NCBI GenBank assembly: GCA_934045075.1
Contig: OW203721.1
Span: 15,904,678 to 15,968,677, forward strand
Reading direction: 5' to 3'
Source: Yponomeuta sedellus
Lineage: Eukaryota > Arthropoda > Insecta > Lepidoptera > Yponomeutidae
DNA: 64,000 bases
Shown: one piece after another, positions 36,701 through 50,545 of the stretch
Layout of the letters: each line of letters begins with the position of its first letter
How positions within the stretch are numbered: the first letter of the stretch is position 1
Notes under the pieces: model-generated
Told to the model about the DNA's origin: nothing
What the model saw: only the letters and a program-made list of their open reading frames with translations
Database searches by the model: none
Made by a program: the position numbers and the translations under genes

Positions 36701-39700
36701 TGGCTGAGAATGGCGTCACCACGCCGAGGTGCTGTGGCATTCCAGTTGGCCATCGACCCATTAAAGTTTGAAAATCACCCACTTTAATAGAAAAATTTCA
36801 CCCGAAATAGTTATTTTCATACAAAAATGCATTTCTTTAGTACCACCGTTGGAGGCCAAAGGCCAAAACTACTACTCGGCTGGGAGCGGCTACTTAGTGC
36901 TGAGGTGCTGTGGCATTCCAGTTGGCCATCGACTCATTAAAGTTTGAAAATCACGCACTATAATAGAAAAAAATCACCCGAAATAGGATTTTTCATACAA
37001 AAATGCATTTCTTTAGTACCACCGACGGAGGCCAAAGGCCGAAACTACTACTCGGCTGGGAGCGGCTACTTAGTGCCGAGGTGCTGTGGCATTCCAGTTG
37101 GCCATCGACCCATTAAAGTTTGAAAATCACGCACTTTAATAGAAAAAAATCACCCGAAATAGGATTTTTCATACAAAAATGCATTTCTTTAGTACCACTG
37201 ACGGAGGCCAAAGGCCGAAACTACTACTCGGCTGGGAGCGGCTACTTAGTGCCGAGGTGCTGTGGCGTTCCAGTTGGCCATCGACCCATTAAAGTTTGAA
37301 AATCACGCACTTTAATAGAAAATTTTCACACGAAATAGGATTTTTCATACAAAAATGCATTTCTTTAGTACCACCGACGGAGGCCAAAGGCCGAAACTAC
37401 TACTCGGCTGGGAGCGGCTACTCAGTGCCGAGGTGCTGTAGCATTCCAGTTGGCCATCGACTCATCAAAGTTTGAAAATCACCCACTTTAATAGAAAAAA
37501 ATCACCCGAAATAGGAATTTTCATACAAAAATGCATTTTTTTAGTACCACAGGTGGAGGCCAAAGGCCAAAAAAATTGCTCATCTGTGAATGGCATCGTG
37601 TCACGTAGATATTTAGGTCCCTGAGAAAAATCAAACATTTTGAAATTTCCAATTGCCGGCCGAGTTATTGACGATTGATCAAGGCCAACTTTGTATGAAC
37701 ATTTTGTACTGAAAATCGATTTCCTATAGAAGCCCTCCGCAAGTACTGCCTGCCGCAAATACCTACCGGGTGAACGACCCGAGTCATTATATATATATAA
37801 AGCTACAATGCGATATACTCACTGATCTAACATAATACGTTTTCTCGGAAATGGCACGAGTTGGACGAAAATGATGTATGACAAAGTTGTAGGGAATGTA
37901 TGATATACGGCCATCCTATGGAGCCGATTTTTGAATTTCGAACGCGTTCCACTACGCGAGGGTGCTAACTCTGTCGTTTACCGACCGATTTGGATGAAAT
38001 TTTCACCCGGCCTTTTCTTCGACACGCCATTTTCGGTTCCGCCGACGGTCGTTCCAAATTCAAAATACCACCGGAGCTATAGCCCTCCGAAAATCGGCCT
38101 TTTTTCGACCTCTACGCAAAAAAGTCGGCAGCCAACTGGGCGCATGCCAGGGACCAGCCGTAAACGGCATCGTGTCGTCAAAGGACCCAGGTATATGAGA
38201 AAAATCCGACATTCTGACATTTCAAGATGGCGGCTGAGATATTGGCTTTCAAAGGTGTCAAATTTACTATGGAGAATTTCTACAAAAAATTTGTACTGAA
38301 AATCATCTTTTTCGTAGAAAATCTTAATTTTTTTGTACCATCGATAGAGGCTAAGCGCCAAAATGAGTACTTGGCTGAGAATGGCGTCACCACGCCGAGG
38401 TGCTGTGGCATTCCAGTTGGCCATCGACCCATTAAAGTTTGAAAATCACCCACTTTAATAGAAAAATTTCACCCGAAATAGTTATTTTCATACAAAAATG
38501 CATTTCTTTAGTACCACCGTTGGAGGCCAAAGGCCAAAACTACTACTCGGCTGGGAGCGGCTACTTAGTGCTGAGGTGCTGTGGCATTCCAGTTGGCCAT
38601 CGACTCATTAAAGTTTGAAAATCACGCACTATAATAGAAAAAAATCACCCGAAATAGGATTTTTCATACAAAAATGCATTTCTTTAGTACCACCGACGGA
38701 GGCCAAAGGCCGAAACTACTACTCGGCTGGGAGCGGCTACTTAGTGCCGAGGTGCTGTGGCATTCCAGTTGGCCATCGACCCATTAAAGTTTGAAAATCA
38801 CGCACTTTAATAGAAAAAAATCACCCGAAATAGGATTTTTCATACAAAAATGCATTTCTTTAGTACCACTGACGGAGGCCAAAGGCCGAAACTACTACTC
38901 GGCTGGGAGCGGCTACTTAGTGCCGAGGTGCTGTGGCGTTCCAGTTGGCCATCGACCCATTAAAGTTTGAAAATCACGCACTTTAATAGAAAATTTTCAC
39001 ACGAAATAGGATTTTTCATACAAAAATGCATTTCTTTAGTACCACCGACGGAGGCCAAAGGCCGAAACTACTACTCGGCTGGGAGCGGCTACTCAGTGCC
39101 GAGGTGCTGTAGCATTCCAGTTGGCCATCGACTCATCAAAGTTTGAAAATCACCCACTTTAATAGAAAAAAATCACCCGAAATAGGAATTTTCATACAAA
39201 AATGCATTTTTTTAGTACCACAGGTGGAGGCCAAAGGCCAAAAAAATTGCTCATCTGTGAATGGCATCGTGTCACGTAGATATTTAGGTCCCTGAGAAAA
39301 ATCAAACATTTTGAAATTTCCAATTGCCGGCCGAGTTATTGACGATTGATCAAGGCCAACTTTGTATGAACATTTTGTACTGAAAATCGATTTCCTATAG
39401 AAGCCCTCCGCAAGTACTGCCTGCCGCAAATACCTACCGGGTGAACGACCCGAGTCATTATATATATATAAAGCTACAATGCGATATACTCACTGATCTA
39501 ACATAATACGTTTTCTCGGAAATGGCACGAGTTGGACGAAAATGATGTATGACAAAGTTGTAGGGAATGTATGATATACGGCCATCCTATGGAGCCGATT
39601 TTTGAATTTCGAACGCGTTCCACTACGCGAGGGTGCTAACTCTGTCGTTTACCGACCGATTTGGATGAAATTTTCACCCGGCCTTTTCTTCGACACGCCA

Positions 39701-42700
39701 TTTTCGGTTCCGCCGACGGTCGTTCCAAATTCAAAATACCACCGGAGCTATAGCCCTCCGAAAATCGGCCTTTTTTCGACCTCTACGCAAAAAAGTCGGC
39801 AGCCAACTGGGCGCATGCCAGGGACCAGCCGTAAACGGCATCGTGTCGTCAAAGGACCCAGGTATATGAGAAAAATCCGACATTCTGACATTTCAAGATG
39901 GCGGCTGAGATATTGGCTTTCAAAGGTGTCAAATTTACTATGGAGAATTTCTACAAAAAATTTGTACTGAAAATCATCTTTTTCGTAGAAAATCTTAATT
40001 TTTTTGTACCATCGATAGAGGCTAAGCGCCAAAATGAGTACTTGGCTGAGAATGGCGTCACCACGCCGAGGTGCTGTGGCATTCCAGTTGGCCATCGACC
40101 CATTAAAGTTTGAAAATCACCCACTTTAATAGAAAAATTTCACCCGAAATAGTTATTTTCATACAAAAATGCATTTCTTTAGTACCACCGTTGGAGGCCA
40201 AAGGCCAAAACTACTACTCGGCTGGGAGCGGCTACTTAGTGCTGAGGTGCTGTGGCATTCCAGTTGGCCATCGACTCATTAAAGTTTGAAAATCACGCAC
40301 TATAATAGAAAAAAATCACCCGAAATAGGATTTTTCATACAAAAATGCATTTCTTTAGTACCACCGACGGAGGCCAAAGGCCGAAACTACTACTCGGCTG
40401 GGAGCGGCTACTTAGTGCCGAGGTGCTGTGGCATTCCAGTTGGCCATCGACCCATTAAAGTTTGAAAATCACGCACTTTAATAGAAAAAAATCACCCGAA
40501 ATAGGATTTTTCATACAAAAATGCATTTCTTTAGTACCACTGACGGAGGCCAAAGGCCGAAACTACTACTCGGCTGGGAGCGGCTACTTAGTGCCGAGGT
40601 GCTGTGGCGTTCCAGTTGGCCATCGACCCATTAAAGTTTGAAAATCACGCACTTTAATAGAAAATTTTCACACGAAATAGGATTTTTCATACAAAAATGC
40701 ATTTCTTTAGTACCACCGACGGAGGCCAAAGGCCGAAACTACTACTCGGCTGGGAGCGGCTACTCAGTGCCGAGGTGCTGTAGCATTCCAGTTGGCCATC
40801 GACTCATCAAAGTTTGAAAATCACCCACTTTAATAGAAAAAAATCACCCGAAATAGGAATTTTCATACAAAAATGCATTTTTTTAGTACCACAGGTGGAG
40901 GCCAAAGGCCAAAAAAATTGCTCATCTGTGAATGGCATCGTGTCACGTAGATATTTAGGTCCCTGAGAAAAATCAAACATTTTGAAATTTCCAATTGCCG
41001 GCCGAGTTATTGACGATTGATCAAGGCCAACTTTGTATGAACATTTTGTACTGAAAATCGATTTCCTATAGAAGCCCTCCGCAAGTACTGCCTGCCGCAA
41101 ATACCTACCGGGTGAACGACCCGAGTCATTATATATATATAAAGCTACAATGCGATATACTCACTGATCTAACATAATACGTTTTCTCGGAAATGGCACG
41201 AGTTGGACGAAAATGATGTATGACAAAGTTGTAGGGAATGTATGATATACGGCCATCCTATGGAGCCGATTTTTGAATTTCGAACGCGTTCCACTACGCG
41301 AGGGTGCTAACTCTGTCGTTTACCGACCGATTTGGATGAAATTTTCACCCGGCCTTTTCTTCGACACGCCATTTTCGGTTCCGCCGACGGTCGTTCCAAA
41401 TTCAAAATACCACCGGAGCTATAGCCCTCCGAAAATCGGCCTTTTTTCGACCTCTACGCAAAAAAGTCGGCAGCCAACTGGGCGCATGCCAGGGACCAGC
41501 CGTAAACGGCATCGTGTCGTCAAAGGACCCAGGTATATGAGAAAAATCCGACATTCTGACATTTCAAGATGGCGGCTGAGATATTGGCTTTCAAAGGTGT
41601 CAAATTTACTATGGAGAATTTCTACAAAAAATTTGTACTGAAAATCATCTTTTTCGTAGAAAATCTTAATTTTTTTGTACCATCGATAGAGGCTAAGCGC
41701 CAAAATGAGTACTTGGCTGAGAATGGCGTCACCACGCCGAGGTGCTGTGGCATTCCAGTTGGCCATCGACCCATTAAAGTTTGAAAATCACCCACTTTAA
41801 TAGAAAAATTTCACCCGAAATAGTTATTTTCATACAAAAATGCATTTCTTTAGTACCACCGTTGGAGGCCAAAGGCCAAAACTACTACTCGGCTGGGAGC
41901 GGCTACTTAGTGCTGAGGTGCTGTGGCATTCCAGTTGGCCATCGACTCATTAAAGTTTGAAAATCACGCACTATAATAGAAAAAAATCACCCGAAATAGG
42001 ATTTTTCATACAAAAATGCATTTCTTTAGTACCACCGACGGAGGCCAAAGGCCGAAACTACTACTCGGCTGGGAGCGGCTACTTAGTGCCGAGGTGCTGT
42101 GGCATTCCAGTTGGCCATCGACCCATTAAAGTTTGAAAATCACGCACTTTAATAGAAAAAAATCACCCGAAATAGGATTTTTCATACAAAAATGCATTTC
42201 TTTAGTACCACTGACGGAGGCCAAAGGCCGAAACTACTACTCGGCTGGGAGCGGCTACTTAGTGCCGAGGTGCTGTGGCGTTCCAGTTGGCCATCGACCC
42301 ATTAAAGTTTGAAAATCACGCACTTTAATAGAAAATTTTCACACGAAATAGGATTTTTCATACAAAAATGCATTTCTTTAGTACCACCGACGGAGGCCAA
42401 AGGCCGAAACTACTACTCGGCTGGGAGCGGCTACTCAGTGCCGAGGTGCTGTAGCATTCCAGTTGGCCATCGACTCATCAAAGTTTGAAAATCACCCACT
42501 TTAATAGAAAAAAATCACCCGAAATAGGAATTTTCATACAAAAATGCATTTTTTTAGTACCACAGGTGGAGGCCAAAGGCCAAAAAAATTGCTCATCTGT
42601 GAATGGCATCGTGTCACGTAGATATTTAGGTCCCTGAGAAAAATCAAACATTTTGAAATTTCCAATTGCCGGCCGAGTTATTGACGATTGATCAAGGCCA

Positions 42701-45700
42701 ACTTTGTATGAACATTTTGTACTGAAAATCGATTTCCTATAGAAGCCCTCCGCAAGTACTGCCTGCCGCAAATACCTACCGGGTGAACGACCCGAGTCAT
42801 TATATATATATAAAGCTACAATGCGATATACTCACTGATCTAACATAATACGTTTTCTCGGAAATGGCACGAGTTGGACGAAAATGATGTATGACAAAGT
42901 TGTAGGGAATGTATGATATACGGCCATCCTATGGAGCCGATTTTTGAATTTCGAACGCGTTCCACTACGCGAGGGTGCTAACTCTGTCGTTTACCGACCG
43001 ATTTGGATGAAATTTTCACCCGGCCTTTTCTTCGACACGCCATTTTCGGTTCCGCCGACGGTCGTTCCAAATTCAAAATACCACCGGAGCTATAGCCCTC
43101 CGAAAATCGGCCTTTTTTCGACCTCTACGCAAAAAAGTCGGCAGCCAACTGGGCGCATGCCAGGGACCAGCCGTAAACGGCATCGTGTCGTCAAAGGACC
43201 CAGGTATATGAGAAAAATCCGACATTCTGACATTTCAAGATGGCGGCTGAGATATTGGCTTTCAAAGGTGTCAAATTTACTATGGAGAATTTCTACAAAA
43301 AATTTGTACTGAAAATCATCTTTTTCGTAGAAAATCTTAATTTTTTTGTACCATCGATAGAGGCTAAGCGCCAAAATGAGTACTTGGCTGAGAATGGCGT
43401 CACCACGCCGAGGTGCTGTGGCATTCCAGTTGGCCATCGACCCATTAAAGTTTGAAAATCACCCACTTTAATAGAAAAATTTCACCCGAAATAGTTATTT
43501 TCATACAAAAATGCATTTCTTTAGTACCACCGTTGGAGGCCAAAGGCCAAAACTACTACTCGGCTGGGAGCGGCTACTTAGTGCTGAGGTGCTGTGGCAT
43601 TCCAGTTGGCCATCGACTCATTAAAGTTTGAAAATCACGCACTATAATAGAAAAAAATCACCCGAAATAGGATTTTTCATACAAAAATGCATTTCTTTAG
43701 TACCACCGACGGAGGCCAAAGGCCGAAACTACTACTCGGCTGGGAGCGGCTACTTAGTGCCGAGGTGCTGTGGCATTCCAGTTGGCCATCGACCCATTAA
43801 AGTTTGAAAATCACGCACTTTAATAGAAAAAAATCACCCGAAATAGGATTTTTCATACAAAAATGCATTTCTTTAGTACCACTGACGGAGGCCAAAGGCC
43901 GAAACTACTACTCGGCTGGGAGCGGCTACTTAGTGCCGAGGTGCTGTGGCGTTCCAGTTGGCCATCGACCCATTAAAGTTTGAAAATCACGCACTTTAAT
44001 AGAAAATTTTCACACGAAATAGGATTTTTCATACAAAAATGCATTTCTTTAGTACCACCGACGGAGGCCAAAGGCCGAAACTACTACTCGGCTGGGAGCG
44101 GCTACTCAGTGCCGAGGTGCTGTAGCATTCCAGTTGGCCATCGACTCATCAAAGTTTGAAAATCACCCACTTTAATAGAAAAAAATCACCCGAAATAGGA
44201 ATTTTCATACAAAAATGCATTTTTTTAGTACCACAGGTGGAGGCCAAAGGCCAAAAAAATTGCTCATCTGTGAATGGCATCGTGTCACGTAGATATTTAG
44301 GTCCCTGAGAAAAATCAAACATTTTGAAATTTCCAATTGCCGGCCGAGTTATTGACGATTGATCAAGGCCAACTTTGTATGAACATTTTGTACTGAAAAT
44401 CGATTTCCTATAGAAGCCCTCCGCAAGTACTGCCTGCCGCAAATACCTACCGGGTGAACGACCCGAGTCATTATATATATATAAAGCTACAATGCGATAT
44501 ACTCACTGATCTAACATAATACGTTTTCTCGGAAATGGCACGAGTTGGACGAAAATGATGTATGACAAAGTTGTAGGGAATGTATGATATACGGCCATCC
44601 TATGGAGCCGATTTTTGAATTTCGAACGCGTTCCACTACGCGAGGGTGCTAACTCTGTCGTTTACCGACCGATTTGGATGAAATTTTCACCCGGCCTTTT
44701 CTTCGACACGCCATTTTCGGTTCCGCCGACGGTCGTTCCAAATTCAAAATACCACCGGAGCTATAGCCCTCCGAAAATCGGCCTTTTTTCGACCTCTACG
44801 CAAAAAAGTCGGCAGCCAACTGGGCGCATGCCAGGGACCAGCCGTAAACGGCATCGTGTCGTCAAAGGACCCAGGTATATGAGAAAAATCCGACATTCTG
44901 ACATTTCAAGATGGCGGCTGAGATATTGGCTTTCAAAGGTGTCAAATTTACTATGGAGAATTTCTACAAAAAATTTGTACTGAAAATCATCTTTTTCGTA
45001 GAAAATCTTAATTTTTTTGTACCATCGATAGAGGCTAAGCGCCAAAATGAGTACTTGGCTGAGAATGGCGTCACCACGCCGAGGTGCTGTGGCATTCCAG
45101 TTGGCCATCGACCCATTAAAGTTTGAAAATCACCCACTTTAATAGAAAAATTTCACCCGAAATAGTTATTTTCATACAAAAATGCATTTCTTTAGTACCA
45201 CCGTTGGAGGCCAAAGGCCAAAACTACTACTCGGCTGGGAGCGGCTACTTAGTGCTGAGGTGCTGTGGCATTCCAGTTGGCCATCGACTCATTAAAGTTT
45301 GAAAATCACGCACTATAATAGAAAAAAATCACCCGAAATAGGATTTTTCATACAAAAATGCATTTCTTTAGTACCACCGACGGAGGCCAAAGGCCGAAAC
45401 TACTACTCGGCTGGGAGCGGCTACTTAGTGCCGAGGTGCTGTGGCATTCCAGTTGGCCATCGACCCATTAAAGTTTGAAAATCACGCACTTTAATAGAAA
45501 AAAATCACCCGAAATAGGATTTTTCATACAAAAATGCATTTCTTTAGTACCACTGACGGAGGCCAAAGGCCGAAACTACTACTCGGCTGGGAGCGGCTAC
45601 TTAGTGCCGAGGTGCTGTGGCGTTCCAGTTGGCCATCGACCCATTAAAGTTTGAAAATCACGCACTTTAATAGAAAATTTTCACACGAAATAGGATTTTT

Positions 45701-48700
45701 CATACAAAAATGCATTTCTTTAGTACCACCGACGGAGGCCAAAGGCCGAAACTACTACTCGGCTGGGAGCGGCTACTCAGTGCCGAGGTGCTGTAGCATT
45801 CCAGTTGGCCATCGACTCATCAAAGTTTGAAAATCACCCACTTTAATAGAAAAAAATCACCCGAAATAGGAATTTTCATACAAAAATGCATTTTTTTAGT
45901 ACCACAGGTGGAGGCCAAAGGCCAAAAAAATTGCTCATCTGTGAATGGCATCGTGTCACGTAGATATTTAGGTCCCTGAGAAAAATCAAACATTTTGAAA
46001 TTTCCAATTGCCGGCCGAGTTATTGACGATTGATCAAGGCCAACTTTGTATGAACATTTTGTACTGAAAATCGATTTCCTATAGAAGCCCTCCGCAAGTA
46101 CTGCCTGCCGCAAATACCTACCGGGTGAACGACCCGAGTCATTATATATATATAAAGCTACAATGCGATATACTCACTGATCTAACATAATACGTTTTCT
46201 CGGAAATGGCACGAGTTGGACGAAAATGATGTATGACAAAGTTGTAGGGAATGTATGATATACGGCCATCCTATGGAGCCGATTTTTGAATTTCGAACGC
46301 GTTCCACTACGCGAGGGTGCTAACTCTGTCGTTTACCGACCGATTTGGATGAAATTTTCACCCGGCCTTTTCTTCGACACGCCATTTTCGGTTCCGCCGA
46401 CGGTCGTTCCAAATTCAAAATACCACCGGAGCTATAGCCCTCCGAAAATCGGCCTTTTTTCGACCTCTACGCAAAAAAGTCGGCAGCCAACTGGGCGCAT
46501 GCCAGGGACCAGCCGTAAACGGCATCGTGTCGTCAAAGGACCCAGGTATATGAGAAAAATCCGACATTCTGACATTTCAAGATGGCGGCTGAGATATTGG
46601 CTTTCAAAGGTGTCAAATTTACTATGGAGAATTTCTACAAAAAATTTGTACTGAAAATCATCTTTTTCGTAGAAAATCTTAATTTTTTTGTACCATCGAT
46701 AGAGGCTAAGCGCCAAAATGAGTACTTGGCTGAGAATGGCGTCACCACGCCGAGGTGCTGTGGCATTCCAGTTGGCCATCGACCCATTAAAGTTTGAAAA
46801 TCACCCACTTTAATAGAAAAATTTCACCCGAAATAGTTATTTTCATACAAAAATGCATTTCTTTAGTACCACCGTTGGAGGCCAAAGGCCAAAACTACTA
46901 CTCGGCTGGGAGCGGCTACTTAGTGCTGAGGTGCTGTGGCATTCCAGTTGGCCATCGACTCATTAAAGTTTGAAAATCACGCACTATAATAGAAAAAAAT
47001 CACCCGAAATAGGATTTTTCATACAAAAATGCATTTCTTTAGTACCACCGACGGAGGCCAAAGGCCGAAACTACTACTCGGCTGGGAGCGGCTACTTAGT
47101 GCCGAGGTGCTGTGGCATTCCAGTTGGCCATCGACCCATTAAAGTTTGAAAATCACGCACTTTAATAGAAAAAAATCACCCGAAATAGGATTTTTCATAC
47201 AAAAATGCATTTCTTTAGTACCACTGACGGAGGCCAAAGGCCGAAACTACTACTCGGCTGGGAGCGGCTACTTAGTGCCGAGGTGCTGTGGCGTTCCAGT
47301 TGGCCATCGACCCATTAAAGTTTGAAAATCACGCACTTTAATAGAAAATTTTCACACGAAATAGGATTTTTCATACAAAAATGCATTTCTTTAGTACCAC
47401 CGACGGAGGCCAAAGGCCGAAACTACTACTCGGCTGGGAGCGGCTACTCAGTGCCGAGGTGCTGTAGCATTCCAGTTGGCCATCGACTCATCAAAGTTTG
47501 AAAATCACCCACTTTAATAGAAAAAAATCACCCGAAATAGGAATTTTCATACAAAAATGCATTTTTTTAGTACCACAGGTGGAGGCCAAAGGCCAAAAAA
47601 ATTGCTCATCTGTGAATGGCATCGTGTCACGTAGATATTTAGGTCCCTGAGAAAAATCAAACATTTTGAAATTTCCAATTGCCGGCCGAGTTATTGACGA
47701 TTGATCAAGGCCAACTTTGTATGAACATTTTGTACTGAAAATCGATTTCCTATAGAAGCCCTCCGCAAGTACTGCCTGCCGCAAATACCTACCGGGTGAA
47801 CGACCCGAGTCATTATATATATATAAAGCTACAATGCGATATACTCACTGATCTAACATAATACGTTTTCTCGGAAATGGCACGAGTTGGACGAAAATGA
47901 TGTATGACAAAGTTGTAGGGAATGTATGATATACGGCCATCCTATGGAGCCGATTTTTGAATTTCGAACGCGTTCCACTACGCGAGGGTGCTAACTCTGT
48001 CGTTTACCGACCGATTTGGATGAAATTTTCACCCGGCCTTTTCTTCGACACGCCATTTTCGGTTCCGCCGACGGTCGTTCCAAATTCAAAATACCACCGG
48101 AGCTATAGCCCTCCGAAAATCGGCCTTTTTTCGACCTCTACGCAAAAAAGTCGGCAGCCAACTGGGCGCATGCCAGGGACCAGCCGTAAACGGCATCGTG
48201 TCGTCAAAGGACCCAGGTATATGAGAAAAATCCGACATTCTGACATTTCAAGATGGCGGCTGAGATATTGGCTTTCAAAGGTGTCAAATTTACTATGGAG
48301 AATTTCTACAAAAAATTTGTACTGAAAATCATCTTTTTCGTAGAAAATCTTAATTTTTTTGTACCATCGATAGAGGCTAAGCGCCAAAATGAGTACTTGG
48401 CTGAGAATGGCGTCACCACGCCGAGGTGCTGTGGCATTCCAGTTGGCCATCGACCCATTAAAGTTTGAAAATCACCCACTTTAATAGAAAAATTTCACCC
48501 GAAATAGTTATTTTCATACAAAAATGCATTTCTTTAGTACCACCGTTGGAGGCCAAAGGCCAAAACTACTACTCGGCTGGGAGCGGCTACTTAGTGCTGA
48601 GGTGCTGTGGCATTCCAGTTGGCCATCGACTCATTAAAGTTTGAAAATCACGCACTATAATAGAAAAAAATCACCCGAAATAGGATTTTTCATACAAAAA

Positions 48701-49483
48701 TGCATTTCTTTAGTACCACCGACGGAGGCCAAAGGCCGAAACTACTACTCGGCTGGGAGCGGCTACTTAGTGCCGAGGTGCTGTGGCATTCCAGTTGGCC
48801 ATCGACCCATTAAAGTTTGAAAATCACGCACTTTAATAGAAAAAAATCACCCGAAATAGGATTTTTCATACAAAAATGCATTTCTTTAGTACCACTGACG
48901 GAGGCCAAAGGCCGAAACTACTACTCGGCTGGGAGCGGCTACTTAGTGCCGAGGTGCTGTGGCGTTCCAGTTGGCCATCGACCCATTAAAGTTTGAAAAT
49001 CACGCACTTTAATAGAAAATTTTCACACGAAATAGGATTTTTCATACAAAAATGCATTTCTTTAGTACCACCGACGGAGGCCAAAGGCCGAAACTACTAC
49101 TCGGCTGGGAGCGGCTACTCAGTGCCGAGGTGCTGTAGCATTCCAGTTGGCCATCGACTCATCAAAGTTTGAAAATCACCCACTTTAATAGAAAAAAATC
49201 ACCCGAAATAGGAATTTTCATACAAAAATGCATTTTTTTAGTACCACAGGTGGAGGCCAAAGGCCAAAAAAATTGCTCATCTGTGAATGGCATCGTGTCA
49301 CGTAGATATTTAGGTCCCTGAGAAAAATCAAACATTTTGAAATTTCCAATTGCCGGCCGAGTTATTGACGATTGATCAAGGCCAACTTTGTATGAACATT
49401 TTGTACTGAAAATCGATTTCCTATAGAAGCCCTCCGCAAGTACTGCCTGCCGCAAATACCTACCGGGTGAACGACCCGAGTCA

Positions 49484-49735
49484 TTATATATATATAAAGC
49501 TACAATGCGATATACTCACTGATCTAACATAATACGTTTTCTCGGAAATGGCACGAGTTGGACGAAAATGATGTATGACAAAGTTGTAGGGAATGTATGA
49601 TATACGGCCATCCTATGGAGCCGATTTTTGAATTTCGAACGCGTTCCACTACGCGAGGGTGCTAACTCTGTCGTTTACCGACCGATTTGGATGAAATTTT
49701 CACCCGGCCTTTTCTTCGACACGCCATTTTCGGTT
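49484..49735 (+). repeat. Truncated fifteenth unit at the array edge
   Basis: Bases 49,484-49,735 match the first 252 bases of the unit, then the sequence changes abruptly to unrelated DNA ('ataattctaagtctcg'). The 3' end of the parental element is therefore missing from this side of the array. Confidence 0.93.
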
Positions 49736-49965
49736 ATAATTCTAAGTCTCGTTTTTTCCGGCTCGAAGGACCAACTTCAAAAAAAATTATTAACTCAAAC
49801 TTTAATGCGGCCAATATAATTAATTACTGAAATGTTTAAAAAATGTTTAAAAAAACGCTTCTTAATGATTTAATTAAATGTTTAAGTGACTTTTTGAGTG
49901 GTTGAAAACAATATGCAATAATGAAACAATTCACGGAACGCAGCAGAATTAGTATTAACTGTTAA

Positions 49966-50456
49966 GGCCCCAGTACACATTGGCCCATCCTGGCCCACTT
50001 TTGTCATGGCCATTGTGTACAGTGCAGGCAATGGTGTGTAGTGGCGGACACTAATTTGTCCATCGTGGCGCGCAATCGGAAAGTTGTCGGTTTTTTGGAC
50101 ACACTTCAAAGGAATCGTGGCGTAGCGTGGCCCGTCCGTGTTCACAGTGTCCTATTGTTTAGTTCGTCACTGACCGCTGCGCTTACAGGGATGATCATTG
50201 GTCATAGAGTACTTTTTTGTTGCGATGATTTTTTGTAAAAATACTTGAGTTTTAAATCGTTCAAAATATCCTTATGCCACAATGAAGATAAATCAATAGA
50301 CCTTCAAGTTTATTGATTTATCTGAGCCCGTAATTTTGCACATTTTGCGGCATTTTTTTTAATAACTTGGTGGTGTACATACTTCTGTAACACTTGTAAA
50401 TAAATAAAATAAAATAAGTAAATAAAATAAATTTCTGGCCATTGTGTACTGGGGCC
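49966..50456. mobile_element. 491-bp MITE with GGCCCCAGTACAC inverted ends
   Basis: The left end 'ggccccagtacacattggcc' and the right end 'ggccattgtgtactggggcc' are inverted repeats of about 20 bp with one mismatch. The copy is flanked by TTAA (49,962-49,965) and TTTA (50,457-50,460). A TTAA target would fit a piggyBac-related element, but the right flank is imperfect, so this is only a suggestion. The interior holds short tandem-like 'tggcccatcctggcccac' phrases and a small hairpin at 50,288-50,323. No transposase is encoded. Confidence 0.75.
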
Positions 50457-50487
50457 TTTACTTGAGTTGTTGATACTGATTTTTTAT

Positions 50488-50545
50488 TTTCAGCCGACTT
50501 TTAAAAAGAAGGAAGTTCTCAGTTCGCTATTGTCTTTTTGTTTTT
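50488..50545 (+). repeat. Fragment of a common lepidopteran interspersed repeat
   Basis: The phrase 'cagccgacttttaaaaagaa' followed by 'ggaagttctcagttcg' resembles a repeat phrase frequent in moth and butterfly genomes. Only a short fragment is present. Confidence 0.4.

Larger units (their letters stand above)
26089..49735 (+). repeat. Macrosatellite: 14 complete 1,671-bp units plus a 252-bp partial unit
   Basis: Landmarks recur at an exact 1,671-base spacing from 26,090 to 49,484 (units start at 26,090; 27,761; 29,432; 31,103 and so on), with no insertion or deletion visible between copies. All long open frames on both strands translate identically in each copy, so the units are identical or very nearly so. 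The first unit begins sharply at 'ttatatatatataaagctac'. The left flank differs immediately before it. The array stops 252 bases into a fifteenth unit at 'cattttcggtt'. Roughly the first 500 bases of the unit are homologous to the Helitron-like element at 54,900-56,116, indicating transposon ancestry. The small open frames in each unit overlap on both strands and several start at non-ATG codons; I do not regard them as genes. Confidence 0.97.

Noticed and set aside
26234..49819. Recurring open frames of 71, 97, 115 and 122 codons in every 1,671-bp unit
   Set aside because: They overlap on opposite strands, several start at TTG or other non-ATG codons, and none has a recognisable domain. Their recurrence simply follows from the tandem repeat.
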